A DNA stretch of 64,000 nt from Gemmobacter aquaticus (GTDB lineage Bacteria > Pseudomonadota > Alphaproteobacteria > Rhodobacterales > Rhodobacteraceae): the NCBI RefSeq assembly GCF_007859075.1, contig NZ_VOAK01000027.1, forward strand, positions 82,406-146,405. Direction: 5' to 3'. The position numbers were made by a program, and so were the translations under genes. Of this stretch, positions 8,219 through 17,425 are shown one piece after another (position 1 is the stretch's first letter; each line of letters starts with the position of its first letter). The notes beneath the pieces were generated by a model that was given only the letters and a program-made list of their open reading frames with translations, was not told where the DNA came from and searched no databases.

Positions 8219-9718
8219 TCAGGCCATCAGCGTTACCACCGACATGCTGCCATTTCGTGCACCGAAATCCGCCGCAGCGATATCTTGATGGCACAGTCCT
8301 TGCAAACGCAGCCGATCTGCAAAGCGGCGACCGCCGTCGCCCTGTGCGCTGGCCGCCACAACGACCGCATCGGGCGAAAGCAGCCCGCGCGCAAGCGTCA
8401 GGCTGCGCAGCGCGGCAACATCGGCATCGGCGAAAAGGACAAGGTCATAGCCACCCTCCGGCGCCGCCTCTTTGCCCGCCGTGGCAAGGAAGGAGGGCTC
8501 GGCCTCATCGCGGATGACCAGCCGGTCGGGAAAGCGATAGGCCAGCCATTCGCAGGCCAGCGGCACATAGCGCGCCCGCGCGGGTGGGTTGGGATCGCCT
8601 TCAAACGGCCAGCGCCGCGCATCGGTTGCCGCGATGCGCAGATCGGGATCAAGAAGCAGCGCCGACAGGATCAGATGCCCGGTGTCATAGCCAAGGACCA
8701 GCGCATTGCGCGCTGAACCAAGCCAGCCCAAAAGCTGGCGTCGCATCGGATCAGACCGGGTTTTCAGCGGGCTTTCGGTCAGGGGTTGTCCCTGCATGTG
8801 CCGGTAGAAATGCAGCCCCTGAAATTGCGCGGGCTGGCCGCGTGCCGCCATGCCATCGCAAAGCGTCTGGTTCAGCTCAAGGAAGCTGGACAGCACATCG
8901 GGGCGCGCCAGAAGGCCCGGCACGGCTGCGGCGGTCGTCCGGGCCAGCGCCACACGATCCGCGATCCGCCCGGCATCGGGTGCGCGCCTTTCGCCAAAGG
9001 CACCTGCCATGCGGGCAGTGAGGGCCGCGTGACGATCGGCCAGTTCAGCCCCCGTCAGCACCTTTTCCGACGGGCCACCCGCGCGGTTGTAGGACCACAT
9101 CGAGGTGCCCCACTTCTGTTCGGCATAGATCCGGTCGGGCCCCTTGTACCAGTCATCCGGGGCGCTTTTCTGCCATGGGATGAAGTAATGGGTCGGAAAG
9201 ATCTTCAGTTCCTCCTCGGCGGGGGCAAGGTCGCGGATCATCCGCATGAGGAAGCGGTTCCCGGTTGAGGTTTCAGGCCGACCAAGCTCCCACGGCTCCA
9301 GCTTTGCCAGCTCGTCAATCACCTTGCCGACAAAGGCGTTGCCCGGCTCACAGGCAAGGATCGGGCAGACCCCGCGAAAACGGTCGGTTTCGGGGCGGTC
9401 GTAGACGGTGTAGGCGCGCGGGCGGTCCAGAAGCTCGTCCACCGGATGCAGGCAGATCGCATCGGCATCCGCCATGAAGCCGCCATAACGGTAGAGCAGC
9501 TCATAGCGCATCATGTCCTGCGCGCCCGCCCAGGCCCCGCGCCAGGCATATTCGTTGATCAGCGCCCGCAACCGGAAGGGATAGCCCGCCAGCGTGTCAT
9601 TGCCAAAGATCGTATAGCTCCACCCCGGATGCGCCTTGGGCCAGGTCTCCATCCAGACCGTCGGCGCGGGCTTCGGCCCGATCCAGATATGTCCAAGTCG
9701 CTTCGGAAGGGCGGGCAT
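8219..9718 (-). CDS. glycosyltransferase (OCH1/DXD type) with C-terminal Rossmann-like domain
   Basis: A 499-residue two-part protein. Residues 1-210 match glycosyltransferases of the DXD sugar-binding group (OCH1/capsular type): RLGHIWIGPKPAP at the start, YELLYRYGGFMADADAI with the DXD at residues 84-86, and a later NRFLMRMIRDLAP. Residues about 300-499 look like a methyltransferase-type Rossmann fold: ARNALVLGYDTGHLILSALLL, then IAATDARRWPFEG and YDLVLFADADVAALRSL. The fusion suggests glycosyl transfer plus sugar methylation or product binding in one protein. It lies 15 bases downstream of the next glycosyltransferase gene in the same operon. Confidence 0.75.
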   Translation of the reverse strand: MPALPKRLGHIWIGPKPAPTVWMETWPKAHPGWSYTIFGNDTLAGYPFRLRALINEYAWRGAWAGAQDMMRYELLYRYGGFMADADAICLHPVDELLDRPRAYTVYDRPETDRFRGVCPILACEPGNAFVGKVIDELAKLEPWELGRPETSTGNRFLMRMIRDLAPAEEELKIFPTHYFIPWQKSAPDDWYKGPDRIYAEQKWGTSMWSYNRAGGPSEKVLTGAELADRHAALTARMAGAFGERRAPDAGRIADRVALARTTAAAVPGLLARPDVLSSFLELNQTLCDGMAARGQPAQFQGLHFYRHMQGQPLTESPLKTRSDPMRRQLLGWLGSARNALVLGYDTGHLILSALLLDPDLRIAATDARRWPFEGDPNPPARARYVPLACEWLAYRFPDRLVIRDEAEPSFLATAGKEAAPEGGYDLVLFADADVAALRSLTLARGLLSPDAVVVAASAQGDGGRRFADRLRLQGLCHQDIAAADFGARNGSMSVVTLMA

Positions 9719-9733
9719 CGGGGGGCTATCCTG

Positions 9734-11635
9734 TCAGAACAACGTGCTGAAGCGGTCGGGCAGTCGGTAAAGCTCGGCGCTGCGCATGCCACGGAAGAAC
9801 CAGTTGCCTGAGGTCGCCTGCGTGCGCCCCTCTCGCATCTTCTGCACGAAATCGGGAAACTCGGCGCGTTCCTCGACGGGGGTAAGCTTGCTCAGGATCT
9901 CGAAGCTCTCTGTCCCCTGATGCCATGTACTGCCGCCCTTCGCATTCTCGACCGTGGGCCCGGATTTCTCCTCGGCCCAAGCCTTGCGCGACAAGAGCCG
10001 CGCGCGGGACAGCGCATCATCCATGAAGCGCAGATGAAAGAGGAAAAGCTTTGGGTCCAGCGTCACGTCCTTGGTGGTGCTGCCATGGCCGCCTATGGAA
10101 AAGGCGATCCGTCCGCGGGTAATGCAGGGCTTGGCATAGTTCGAGTTCAGCCGGAAGTTCCGGCGCACCGACAGGATCGGCCGGTCGGGGTCAAGCGGCT
10201 CGGGCTCGGTGGCGGGCGTGTGGACGATCTCTATGGCAAAGGGCGAGATCACGCGCGGTGCGCGGCCGGCGGCAAAGAGCGCGTCGAGGTAGTCGGGCAG
10301 GGTTTGGCCAGTGGCCGGATCGGGGGCCACGATCTCATCAACATCGGTGCAGAGCACCCAGTTGTAGTAGAGCGTAAGGCCACCGGTGAACTGCGACAGT
10401 GTCGCCCACCGGCGCCGGTCAAACCCCGACTTGTCGCCGGTGTCAGGCAGGTGAACGACATTCGCACCCTCGGCAATCCGGTCAATCTCGGGGTCGGGTC
10501 CATGGCGCAAGATGTACAGGTTCTCGCGCCCGATGAGCGGACCATAATAGCCGATCCAGCGCGACAGGAAGGCGTGATCGCCCTTGACCATGGTGACAGC
10601 CGCCATGCGGGCCTTTGACGGATCGGGGCCCGTGGGGGTATCGGGTGTGGGGGCCGCGGTCGCGGGCGCCTCGGCTGCGGTGGCCGCAACCGGGGCGGAA
10701 GGCGCAGGGGCAGCCTCAGCCATGGGTGCAATGCCCGCTGGCAGCGGCGCACGGTAGATCCATTTGACACGGCTGGTCCCGACCTGCTCGCGCAAGCCCT
10801 CATAGGCCGCCTGCGCCATGCCTGCCTCGGCCAGAACCTCCCACTTGCGGTAATGGACGGCAAAGATCTGGTCGACGTTCGCAACCGCCTTGCCGCGCAG
10901 CGAGCCGCCAAGGATGTAGTGCTGGTTCTCGGTCAGTTCGTTCCATTCCAGACCCGCCCGGCGGATCGCGATGGGCAGGGTCATCTGATCCAGATAGGGG
11001 CGCTTGCTGTCAAGGTTCGGCAGCGCGTCGATGTGACGGGCGGTTTCATACCAGACCTGCGGAAAGCTTTTGCCCTCGGGCGTGCGATGCTGTTCGGGGA
11101 ACAGAACGAAGCCAGAGCTGTAATAAGGCACGACCGCCACCCGCCTGTCGCGCATCAGGCGGATACGCTCATCAGGCACGGGCATGTCGAAGGCGCCATA
11201 GAGCCGCTCCCACAGATCCGACGGGGCCCATCGCAGCGACGCGGCGGGCGAGGCCGAGACATGTCCGGCCCGCACAAGGCTTTCGACCGTATTGGCGCGC
11301 GTCATCACCACATCGCTGTCGACAAAGCCCGAAAACTCGGTCTCGCGCGGCTGAAGGCAGGCGAGGATCTTGTTGCCATGCGGATAGGCCGGCTCGAACA
11401 TCCCCTCGGCCTTGAACCCGCGCACCTCGCAGCCCATCCGGCGCAGCGTCTCGACGGCAGCGGGATCGACCTCGGACAGGCGGTGTTCCGGGCAATAGCC
11501 TACCAGTCGCACCTCGGGCGGAAAATGCTTGCGGATCGAGGCGGCCAGATAGCAGGCAAGATACTGATAGCTCGGCGGCTCGACGATGAAGAACAGGGTC
11601 AGGCTTGGCGGCATGGGATCGCTTTGCATCTGCAT
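9734..11635 (-). CDS. bifunctional glycosyltransferase (two GT domains joined by an Ala/Pro linker)
   Basis: About 633 residues. The N-terminal domain (1-290) resembles a GT8-like nucleotide-sugar transferase with FSGFVDSDVVM (DSD at 106-108). A low-complexity Ala/Pro/Thr linker spans about 295-330. The C-terminal domain (335-633) is a family-2-like transferase (AAVTMVKGDHAFLSRWIGYYG, later VLCTDVDEIVAPD). That second domain is clearly related to the next gene upstream: both share RLNSNYAKPC, a GGHG block and a final YRLPxRFxxLF. A TTG at 11644 is possible as start but ATG 11635 is preferred. The upstream gene stops 5 bases before it, so the two are coupled. The donor and acceptor sugars are unknown. 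Confidence 0.78.
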   Translation of the reverse strand: MQMQSDPMPPSLTLFFIVEPPSYQYLACYLAASIRKHFPPEVRLVGYCPEHRLSEVDPAAVETLRRMGCEVRGFKAEGMFEPAYPHGNKILACLQPRETEFSGFVDSDVVMTRANTVESLVRAGHVSASPAASLRWAPSDLWERLYGAFDMPVPDERIRLMRDRRVAVVPYYSSGFVLFPEQHRTPEGKSFPQVWYETARHIDALPNLDSKRPYLDQMTLPIAIRRAGLEWNELTENQHYILGGSLRGKAVANVDQIFAVHYRKWEVLAEAGMAQAAYEGLREQVGTSRVKWIYRAPLPAGIAPMAEAAPAPSAPVAATAAEAPATAAPTPDTPTGPDPSKARMAAVTMVKGDHAFLSRWIGYYGPLIGRENLYILRHGPDPEIDRIAEGANVVHLPDTGDKSGFDRRRWATLSQFTGGLTLYYNWVLCTDVDEIVAPDPATGQTLPDYLDALFAAGRAPRVISPFAIEIVHTPATEPEPLDPDRPILSVRRNFRLNSNYAKPCITRGRIAFSIGGHGSTTKDVTLDPKLFLFHLRFMDDALSRARLLSRKAWAEEKSGPTVENAKGGSTWHQGTESFEILSKLTPVEERAEFPDFVQKMREGRTQATSGNWFFRGMRSAELYRLPDRFSTLF

Positions 11636-11640
11636 AAGGG

Positions 11641-12543
11641 TCAAAACAGGCCGTTGAAGCGTTCGGGCAACCGATAGACGTCACTGGGGCGCCCTCCACC
11701 CATCAGCGTGAAGGGCGGGCGGGAAATGCTCTGCTCGATCATCGCCTTGCGGAACTCGGGGTGGTCGATGGTTTCAGCCACCGGCGCGCGCTGCGAGAGC
11801 GCGCGGAACGTGCCCTCGACCGAGGCCCAGCCCCATCCCGCCTTCTGCATCTGTTGCTGCTCTTCCTCGGACTTGCCTGCCAGCCGGCGTTCAAGGCTTT
11901 TGCGGAAGCGGGCCATGCAATAGTCGTGATCGATGAAGCGCAGGTGAAAGTTGTAAAGGTGCGGATCAACGGTGATCTGCGTGTGGTTGGCGCCATGCCC
12001 GCCCGCCTTGTATTCGGTCGGCCGGCTGATCAGGCAGGGCTTGGCGTAGTTGGAGTTCAACCGATAGCAGCGGCGCGGGCCAAGGATCGGCTGGCCCGGC
12101 ATCAGCTCCTCGGTCTCGGTATCGACGTTATGCACCATCTCGATGGCAAAGCAGGTCAGTGCCGGGGGCACCCGGTCGCGGCCTGCGATCTGCATCAGAT
12201 AGCCCACCAGATCGGTGGAGATGGCCGGGTCCAGAACCACCATCTCGTCCACGTCATTGCAGGCGACCCAATGGTAGAAACCCGTCAGCGCCGAGGCATG
12301 TTGCGACAGGATCTGCCAACGCCGCTGATTGACGGATTTCTTCAGACGGTCATAGGGCAGCCTGATGACGTTGCACCCGGCGGCAATGCGCGCGACGTCG
12401 GCGTTGCCACCGTGGTTGAGCACATAGATCGCATCATCGGGCAAAAAACGCCGCCAGTAGCTGACCCACCGCTCCAGAAAGAAATCTTCCTCATGCACCA
12501 TAGTCAATGCGGCAAGAGGGGCCTTCGAGCGGTCAATCGGCAT
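11641..12543 (-). CDS. glycosyltransferase family 2-like protein
   Basis: About 300 residues, a single-domain transferase of the Glyco_tranf_2_4 type. It opens PLAALTMVHEEDFFLERWVSYW, has WVACNDVDEMVVLDP as the acidic metal site (DVDE), and ends with the RLNSNYAKPC, GGHG and FHLRFIDHDY blocks shared with the second domain of its downstream neighbour. That points to an in-locus duplication. ATG 12543 is preferred to an in-frame ATG at 12606 because homology-like sequence begins right after it; the extra 21 residues of the longer form look non-conserved. Presumably adds a sugar to a surface glycan in the cytoplasm; specificity unknown. Confidence 0.78.
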   Translation of the reverse strand: MPIDRSKAPLAALTMVHEEDFFLERWVSYWRRFLPDDAIYVLNHGGNADVARIAAGCNVIRLPYDRLKKSVNQRRWQILSQHASALTGFYHWVACNDVDEMVVLDPAISTDLVGYLMQIAGRDRVPPALTCFAIEMVHNVDTETEELMPGQPILGPRRCYRLNSNYAKPCLISRPTEYKAGGHGANHTQITVDPHLYNFHLRFIDHDYCMARFRKSLERRLAGKSEEEQQQMQKAGWGWASVEGTFRALSQRAPVAETIDHPEFRKAMIEQSISRPPFTLMGGGRPSDVYRLPERFNGLF

Positions 12544-12617
12544 GCGGGCGCAGTATCCAGGGGTCAGAACCGGCGGCATCATGGCAGAGCCGCGCAGGGC
12601 GTGCAATCAGGACGGGA

Positions 12618-14951
12618 TCACCGGTCAAGCCGGTCGAGGAAGGACTGGACCGGCGCCTGCAACCCTTCGATCTGCTCGGGCAGTGCCTCAGGGTCATCAA
12701 CATCATGCAGGTCGATGATCGAGAGCGCCAGCCGCAGCCGGACGTGGCCCTTTGCCATCGGCGTGATCTCGGGGAAGCCCGGCCAGTCATTCAGGATCAG
12801 CCGCATGGTCGGACCCCAGTTCCGGATCACCGTGACGCCACCATAGGCGATGTGGAACTTGACGGCGCCAGTGCCTGCGTCGATCTCGTTCACGCCGGTG
12901 CCGACGTGAACGGTGTCGTCACCCTCTGACAGCGAGACGATGTTGCGCCCCGGCCCGGTATGGATGACCGAGGTTCCGTCGCCGTCAAAGATCTGGTCGT
13001 TGCCATGGCCGCCGTAGATCAGGTTGTTGTTGCGCTTGCCATGAATCACATCGTCGCCCGTGCCGCCGTCGAGCGTATCCTTGCCCGGCCCGCCATAAAG
13101 CGTGTCATTCCCGGCCCCGCCGTAAAAGGCGTGGCGGCTGCCGGTCAGCGTGGCGATGGCGCGCATCTCGTCATTGCCCGCCCCGCCCCGGAAGATCGCG
13201 CCGCCGTATTTCGGGCCCAGCATGATATCGCCACGATCCGAGCCTGTGACCTCGACTTCTACCCGTTCGGAGGTCTCGAAATGGATGGGGCTGTCGGGAT
13301 GGGCGACGATCTTCAGCGTCTTGCGTGTCTCGCCGTCGGATTCGTTGCGCGCGACCACCGTGGCAATGCGGATGCGTTCAACGTTGGGAGGGCAGTGCAG
13401 CACATAGGAATCCGGCCCCGCCATGTACCAAAGGGTATCCATCCCGCCATTGCGGCCCTCATGGATGTTTTCGGCATCGGCGCCATAGGCCCAATAGTCG
13501 TTGTCGCCATCGCCGCCCGCCATGATGACGCTGCCATCCACCGCCATCATCGCATTGACGCCAAGGGCCGGGTTTTCAAACCCGCGCAGGTCAAGGCCCA
13601 GCCCAAGCGCGCCTTTCACCAACTCGCTGCGCAGAAACTCCAGCGGGGCCTCATCGCGGATGTTCTTCGTCTCGCCCGGATCGGCCTCGATGTCATAGAC
13701 ATGCTCCTCGCCGTTCGGATAGCGGAAGTAGCGCAGATGGGTGTAGCCCTCCACCGAGGGGCGCACCGAGAGCGTGCCGAAAACGCTGGTGACGGGCGAG
13801 GTACTGCGGTCATAGCTGCCGAAGGACGGGTCGATCAGCGGCAGCAGGCTTTGCCCATGCGTCCAGTCCGGGCGCGGCGGAAGGCCCGCGATCTGCATCA
13901 GGGTTTTGGGCACATTGCCCAATGAGACCGGCAGCGGAACCTCGGTCGCCTCTAGATCCGGGTGCCAGATCGCCAGCGGCACATGGGCTGCGCTGTCCCA
14001 CTGGCTCATCTTGTGGAAACTGTCATGGGTGCCAAGGTTGAAGCCGTTGTCCGACAGGAAGACGACCGTGGTGTCCTGCCCAAGCGCAGATGCCTCCAGC
14101 GCGCGCATGAAACGGCCGATCTCATGATCGACATGGCTGACGGCGGCGAAATAGGCGCGCACGACCTGGCGCCAGGCCTCATCGCTGGAGCGTTCCGGCG
14201 TCCAGCGCCCGTTGGTGATATAGGCGGCCTCATAGACGGCAAAGCCGGGCTGCGGTCCGAAGTAATCCTCGGGTGCGGCGATGCTGGGCCAGCGGATCTC
14301 GGCCGGATCGTAAAGCTGATAGAAGCGGTCCGGGCAATCGAGGTTGTAATGGGGATGCTTGAAGCCCAGCTGGATCAGCTGGCGCCGCCCCGGATCGGCC
14401 CGCTTCAGATAGCGGATCGCGTTTTCAGCCACCCAGTAGTCATAGAACACATTGTCCTGCTCACCCTGATCGTTGGGGTGGTTCACCCCCCGGATGCCGG
14501 GTCCTGCGTCCAGATATTCATGCACGCCCGTGCGTTCCGCCTTGTCGGCGGCAGGGGGATTTTCGTGGAACAGCAGCCGCCGATAGGCATCGGGCATGGG
14601 ACGGTAATTGGCATCGACCTTGCCGGTCGTGAAGGTATGGAACCCCGCGCGGCGCAGATCATGCGCCCAGGCCTTTTCCGGCGGCATGAGGTCGCGCCAA
14701 AAGCGGTTGAGGTCAACCAGGCCGCTGCGGAACGGTGCAAGGCCGGTCGCAAGTTCCGCCCGGCACGGCGCGCAAAGCGGCACCGTGGCATAGGCGTTGG
14801 TGAACCGCGCGGCCTTTAGCATAAGCCGGTCGAGGTTCGGCGTCTGGATACGCAGCCCGAATGTGTCGCGCCAAGTGTAGACATCGATCATGTCATCCAC
14901 CCAGATGACGCAGAGATGCCCGCCCGCAAGGCGCGTCGCGTCAAAGGCCAT
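12618..14951 (-). CDS. sulfatase with C-terminal RTX calcium-binding repeats
   Basis: A 777-residue protein. The N-terminal 430 residues are an alkaline-phosphatase-superfamily sulfatase. It has metal site VIWVDDM (Asp19, Asp20) and the formylglycine motif PLCAPCRAELATG, where Cys60 fits the CxPxR consensus with Pro62 and Arg64. Further blocks are GFHTFTTGKVDANY, VVFLSDNGFNLGTH and VYDIEADPGETKNI. From about residue 590 the protein changes to Gly/Asp nonapeptide repeats (GGAGNDTLYGGPGKDTLDGG and further copies to about 690), the RTX calcium-binding roll used by type I-secreted proteins. There is no N-terminal signal peptide, which fits type I export. Sulfatases need an FGE or anSME maturase, not seen here. 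An O-sulfate ester or phosphonate substrate on a glycan is inferred. Confidence 0.85.
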   Translation of the reverse strand: MAFDATRLAGGHLCVIWVDDMIDVYTWRDTFGLRIQTPNLDRLMLKAARFTNAYATVPLCAPCRAELATGLAPFRSGLVDLNRFWRDLMPPEKAWAHDLRRAGFHTFTTGKVDANYRPMPDAYRRLLFHENPPAADKAERTGVHEYLDAGPGIRGVNHPNDQGEQDNVFYDYWVAENAIRYLKRADPGRRQLIQLGFKHPHYNLDCPDRFYQLYDPAEIRWPSIAAPEDYFGPQPGFAVYEAAYITNGRWTPERSSDEAWRQVVRAYFAAVSHVDHEIGRFMRALEASALGQDTTVVFLSDNGFNLGTHDSFHKMSQWDSAAHVPLAIWHPDLEATEVPLPVSLGNVPKTLMQIAGLPPRPDWTHGQSLLPLIDPSFGSYDRSTSPVTSVFGTLSVRPSVEGYTHLRYFRYPNGEEHVYDIEADPGETKNIRDEAPLEFLRSELVKGALGLGLDLRGFENPALGVNAMMAVDGSVIMAGGDGDNDYWAYGADAENIHEGRNGGMDTLWYMAGPDSYVLHCPPNVERIRIATVVARNESDGETRKTLKIVAHPDSPIHFETSERVEVEVTGSDRGDIMLGPKYGGAIFRGGAGNDEMRAIATLTGSRHAFYGGAGNDTLYGGPGKDTLDGGTGDDVIHGKRNNNLIYGGHGNDQIFDGDGTSVIHTGPGRNIVSLSEGDDTVHVGTGVNEIDAGTGAVKFHIAYGGVTVIRNWGPTMRLILNDWPGFPEITPMAKGHVRLRLALSIIDLHDVDDPEALPEQIEGLQAPVQSFLDRLDR

Positions 14952-14957
14952 GGCCCC

Positions 14958-15731
14958 TCACCTCCAGAGCGCGAAGCGTTCGAGCCGGGCCTGATGCCCC
15001 TCGTCGCGCGCATTGCGCGGCATCAGCAGGCTGACGCCCGGCCAGAACATCACATCCTCGATCACCGAGGCGCCAAGCGTCTTTTGCAACCCCCCGCGAT
15101 GGCTGCGCGCGCCGATGAAGAGCGAAGCGGGCGTGGGCAGGTCGGGGCGGGTGCCGCGTGCGGTGTGGATTTCGCCGAACCCCTCTTGCAGCGCCACGCG
15201 ATCGCCGCTGACTGTGACGATCAGCACGCGCAGGCCCGCTGCTCCCGATGGGCCAGGCACCTCAAGTGACAGGCATTGCCCGGTGTCCTTGACCACCAGC
15301 CCGTCGCCGTTGTCGGACAGGAACAGATAGCTCGATCCGCGCCCCCTGCCCTCTCCGTTCAAGGTGAGCAATGTGCGCGGTTCTGCCTGCGGGTCCGCGT
15401 GGAAAAAGACCGCCATGCTGAAGGTCTCAACCTGTTCGGTCAGTTCGGCCAGATGAAAGCCGCAGTTTTCGCCGCTGACACAGCGCAGGCCCTGCCCCGT
15501 CTCGGTCAGCGCGAGACGGCCATGCCCCTCGTTCGGCTTGATGGGCAGCGCCTCGCGCAGACCATCCATCGAGCGCCAGCCGATCAGCGTCTCGCCATCA
15601 TCGGCAAGACGCAGCGAGGCCTCATCGCCATGCAGCCATGTGCCGCCGCAGGCGGTAATTGCGGCGGAAAGCTCGGCCGCGCAGCCGTTCAGAAGCGCGC
15701 CCTGCGGAAGGTCGATATCCAGCTCGATCAC
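14958..15731 (-). CDS. hypothetical protein, possible LamG/concanavalin-like fold
   Basis: A 257-residue protein without a family motif I recognise. It is beta-rich by composition, with alternating hydrophobic strands such as FSMAVFFHADPQ, RTLLTLNGEGRG, SSYLFLSDNGDGLVV and LRVLIVTVSGDRVAL. These follow the order seen in LamG/concanavalin-like carbohydrate-binding jelly rolls, including a late SLFIGARSHRGG. It has no signal peptide. It lies 6 bases upstream of the sulfatase gene and overlaps the next upstream gene by 4 bases (ATGA), so the three should be made together. A carbohydrate-binding or structural partner of the sulfatase is an inference from fold appearance and position only. Confidence 0.6.
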   Translation of the reverse strand: MIELDIDLPQGALLNGCAAELSAAITACGGTWLHGDEASLRLADDGETLIGWRSMDGLREALPIKPNEGHGRLALTETGQGLRCVSGENCGFHLAELTEQVETFSMAVFFHADPQAEPRTLLTLNGEGRGRGSSYLFLSDNGDGLVVKDTGQCLSLEVPGPSGAAGLRVLIVTVSGDRVALQEGFGEIHTARGTRPDLPTPASLFIGARSHRGGLQKTLGASVIEDVMFWPGVSLLMPRNARDEGHQARLERFALWR

Positions 15732-17275
15732 GATGCGGCCCCCCCGGCATGGATGGGCAGCCGGCAGGGTAAGGCCCAGCGGTGCAGGATGCGGCCATCC
15801 TGCGCGCCAAGCTGCCAGTCGTCGCGCACCGCCACACGCGCCACGCCGTCGGGTGCCGCGCCATAGCCGTAGCGCAGCCGCAGATCGCCCCCTTCAGGCC
15901 GGCGGTCGAGCTTGATGAGCAGGGTCTGGCTGTCTTTGGCATCGATGCTGACCGACAGGATGCTGGCGCCCGAGGTGTCGCCGTCAATAGTGAACCCCAC
16001 GGCCTGATCGCCACCCGGAGCATTCCCCGGCGTCAGGTCCAGATCGCCCAGGGCGCGGCCAATCACCCGCAAGGTCACGCTGCCATCTTTGGCCGGCCTC
16101 TGGTCAAGCTCTGCCAGATGGAACACCGGGCAGCGCCAGCCATCCAGCAGCGGATCGGGCTCCAGCGCGCGCTGCGCGGCGGCGCTGACGGCGGCGGCCG
16201 ACATCTCGGCCATATGGCGGCGCGCGGCGGGCGTTGGGCGGTCATGTGCGTCAAGGCTGAACATGTAGCTCGGGGCCGAGATCACCAACCGGTGCCCGCC
16301 CGCGTTCCACGCGAGTTCCCATTGCGCATCGATGATGCGGTCGCTGATCAGGCTGGGGCGACCGGCCTCAAGCCGGGCGACAAAGATCGGCCGTTCAAAG
16401 CCCAGCCGGGCAAGCCCGGTGCTGATCTTGTCCATGGCGCGGATCATGCCGTCTCGATAGTCGGTGGCCGTACCTTCCAGCGCCTCAAGCGCGAAATCGA
16501 GCGTCACGGCAAAGATCCGCGCGGGTTTGCCAAGCCGGGCCGCCGCCTGTTTCAGGTTCGCCGCCGCCAGCAGCAGGTTTTCAAGCGCCACGCCATCAGC
16601 CAGTGCTGCAGCCGAGGTGGAACTGTCGGTTTCCACCCGCGTCACGAACAGCGGCAGGCTGCCATGCTTGTCCATCTGCCAGTCAAGGCAGGCCTCGGCC
16701 ATCAGCGCCTCATGCGTCATCTCGCGCAGGGCGGCCAGCAAATCGATCCGCGCGGCACGCTCGATCCCCGCATGGCCCACCGCGCCGATATCATCGGCAG
16801 GGGCAAGGATATGGAACGGATAGCCCGCGCCGCCGGGGCTCGCCAATGCCGCGCGCGGACCACCGAGGCCAAGGATTCCGGTCAGGGCGCCGGGCGCCTC
16901 GGCCAGAATGGCGCCGCCCGCACGGTTGCGGCGAAAGTCTCGCGCGCCCTGCCGACCGGGCAGACGGCCCGAAAACCGCAGCCACTCTCCCTCGGCCCGG
17001 ATGTTCCAGACGTCAAAGCCATCGAGCATCGCCTCAAGGCTTTCCAGATCGTCTGCACCTGCCGCGCTGGCATCGCCACTCGCAGACGGGCGCGCACCCA
17101 CCGGAAGCCGGTCGCGCAGGCGCAGGGCGATATCGTCGATCACCTTGTCGGCCAGCCGCATCACAAGGCCGGTGCTGTCATAGGCGATGACGTCGCCGTT
17201 GCGGGCCCGCACCAGAACGCCGTGCCCTGCCCGGACAGCCGGAACGACCGGGGTCTCTTCACGCTTGTCGGTCAC
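15728..17275 (-). CDS. hypothetical protein of the sulfatase operon
   Basis: About 515 residues from a GTG at 17275; the frame stays open further upstream but would run into the divergent promoter and gene, so the GTG is preferred. I recognise no domain with certainty. The middle has FVTRVETDSSTSAAALADGVALENL, VISAPSYMFSLDAHDRPTPAARRH and an Ala-rich helix. The combination of a Ser-containing turn and a late Asp-x-x-His is faintly like an SGNH carbohydrate esterase. The N-terminal RNGDVIAYDSTGLVMRLADKV suggests a small beta domain. The C-terminal 120 residues are beta-rich with repeated Gly/Asp. It is coupled by a 4-base overlap to the LamG-like gene; a role in handling the same extracellular glycan is a guess. 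Confidence 0.6.
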   Translation of the reverse strand: MTDKREETPVVPAVRAGHGVLVRARNGDVIAYDSTGLVMRLADKVIDDIALRLRDRLPVGARPSASGDASAAGADDLESLEAMLDGFDVWNIRAEGEWLRFSGRLPGRQGARDFRRNRAGGAILAEAPGALTGILGLGGPRAALASPGGAGYPFHILAPADDIGAVGHAGIERAARIDLLAALREMTHEALMAEACLDWQMDKHGSLPLFVTRVETDSSTSAAALADGVALENLLLAAANLKQAAARLGKPARIFAVTLDFALEALEGTATDYRDGMIRAMDKISTGLARLGFERPIFVARLEAGRPSLISDRIIDAQWELAWNAGGHRLVISAPSYMFSLDAHDRPTPAARRHMAEMSAAAVSAAAQRALEPDPLLDGWRCPVFHLAELDQRPAKDGSVTLRVIGRALGDLDLTPGNAPGGDQAVGFTIDGDTSGASILSVSIDAKDSQTLLIKLDRRPEGGDLRLRYGYGAAPDGVARVAVRDDWQLGAQDGRILHRWALPCRLPIHAGGAAS

Positions 17276-17425
17276 TGATCCACTCTCGCTTGTGCAGCTG
17301 CCGTGCCTGCCGGGCGCAATCTTGCAATGACGGCCTGCGTTGCTATAACCGATTGATAGATTTCGTTCCAGCGGAACGCAAAGGCGCCAGCGGCGCGAAG
17401 TGTACAGGGCCGGGGTCACGCCGCA

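Noticed and set aside
13962..14819. Plus-strand open frame of 285 codons
   Set aside because: It is antisense to the sulfatase catalytic part, which has intact motifs.
15782..17278. Plus-strand open frame of 498 codons
   Set aside because: It is antisense to the hypothetical gene of the sulfatase operon. Its composition is rich in Arg, His and Gln without fold-like patterns, and it has no ribosome-binding site.
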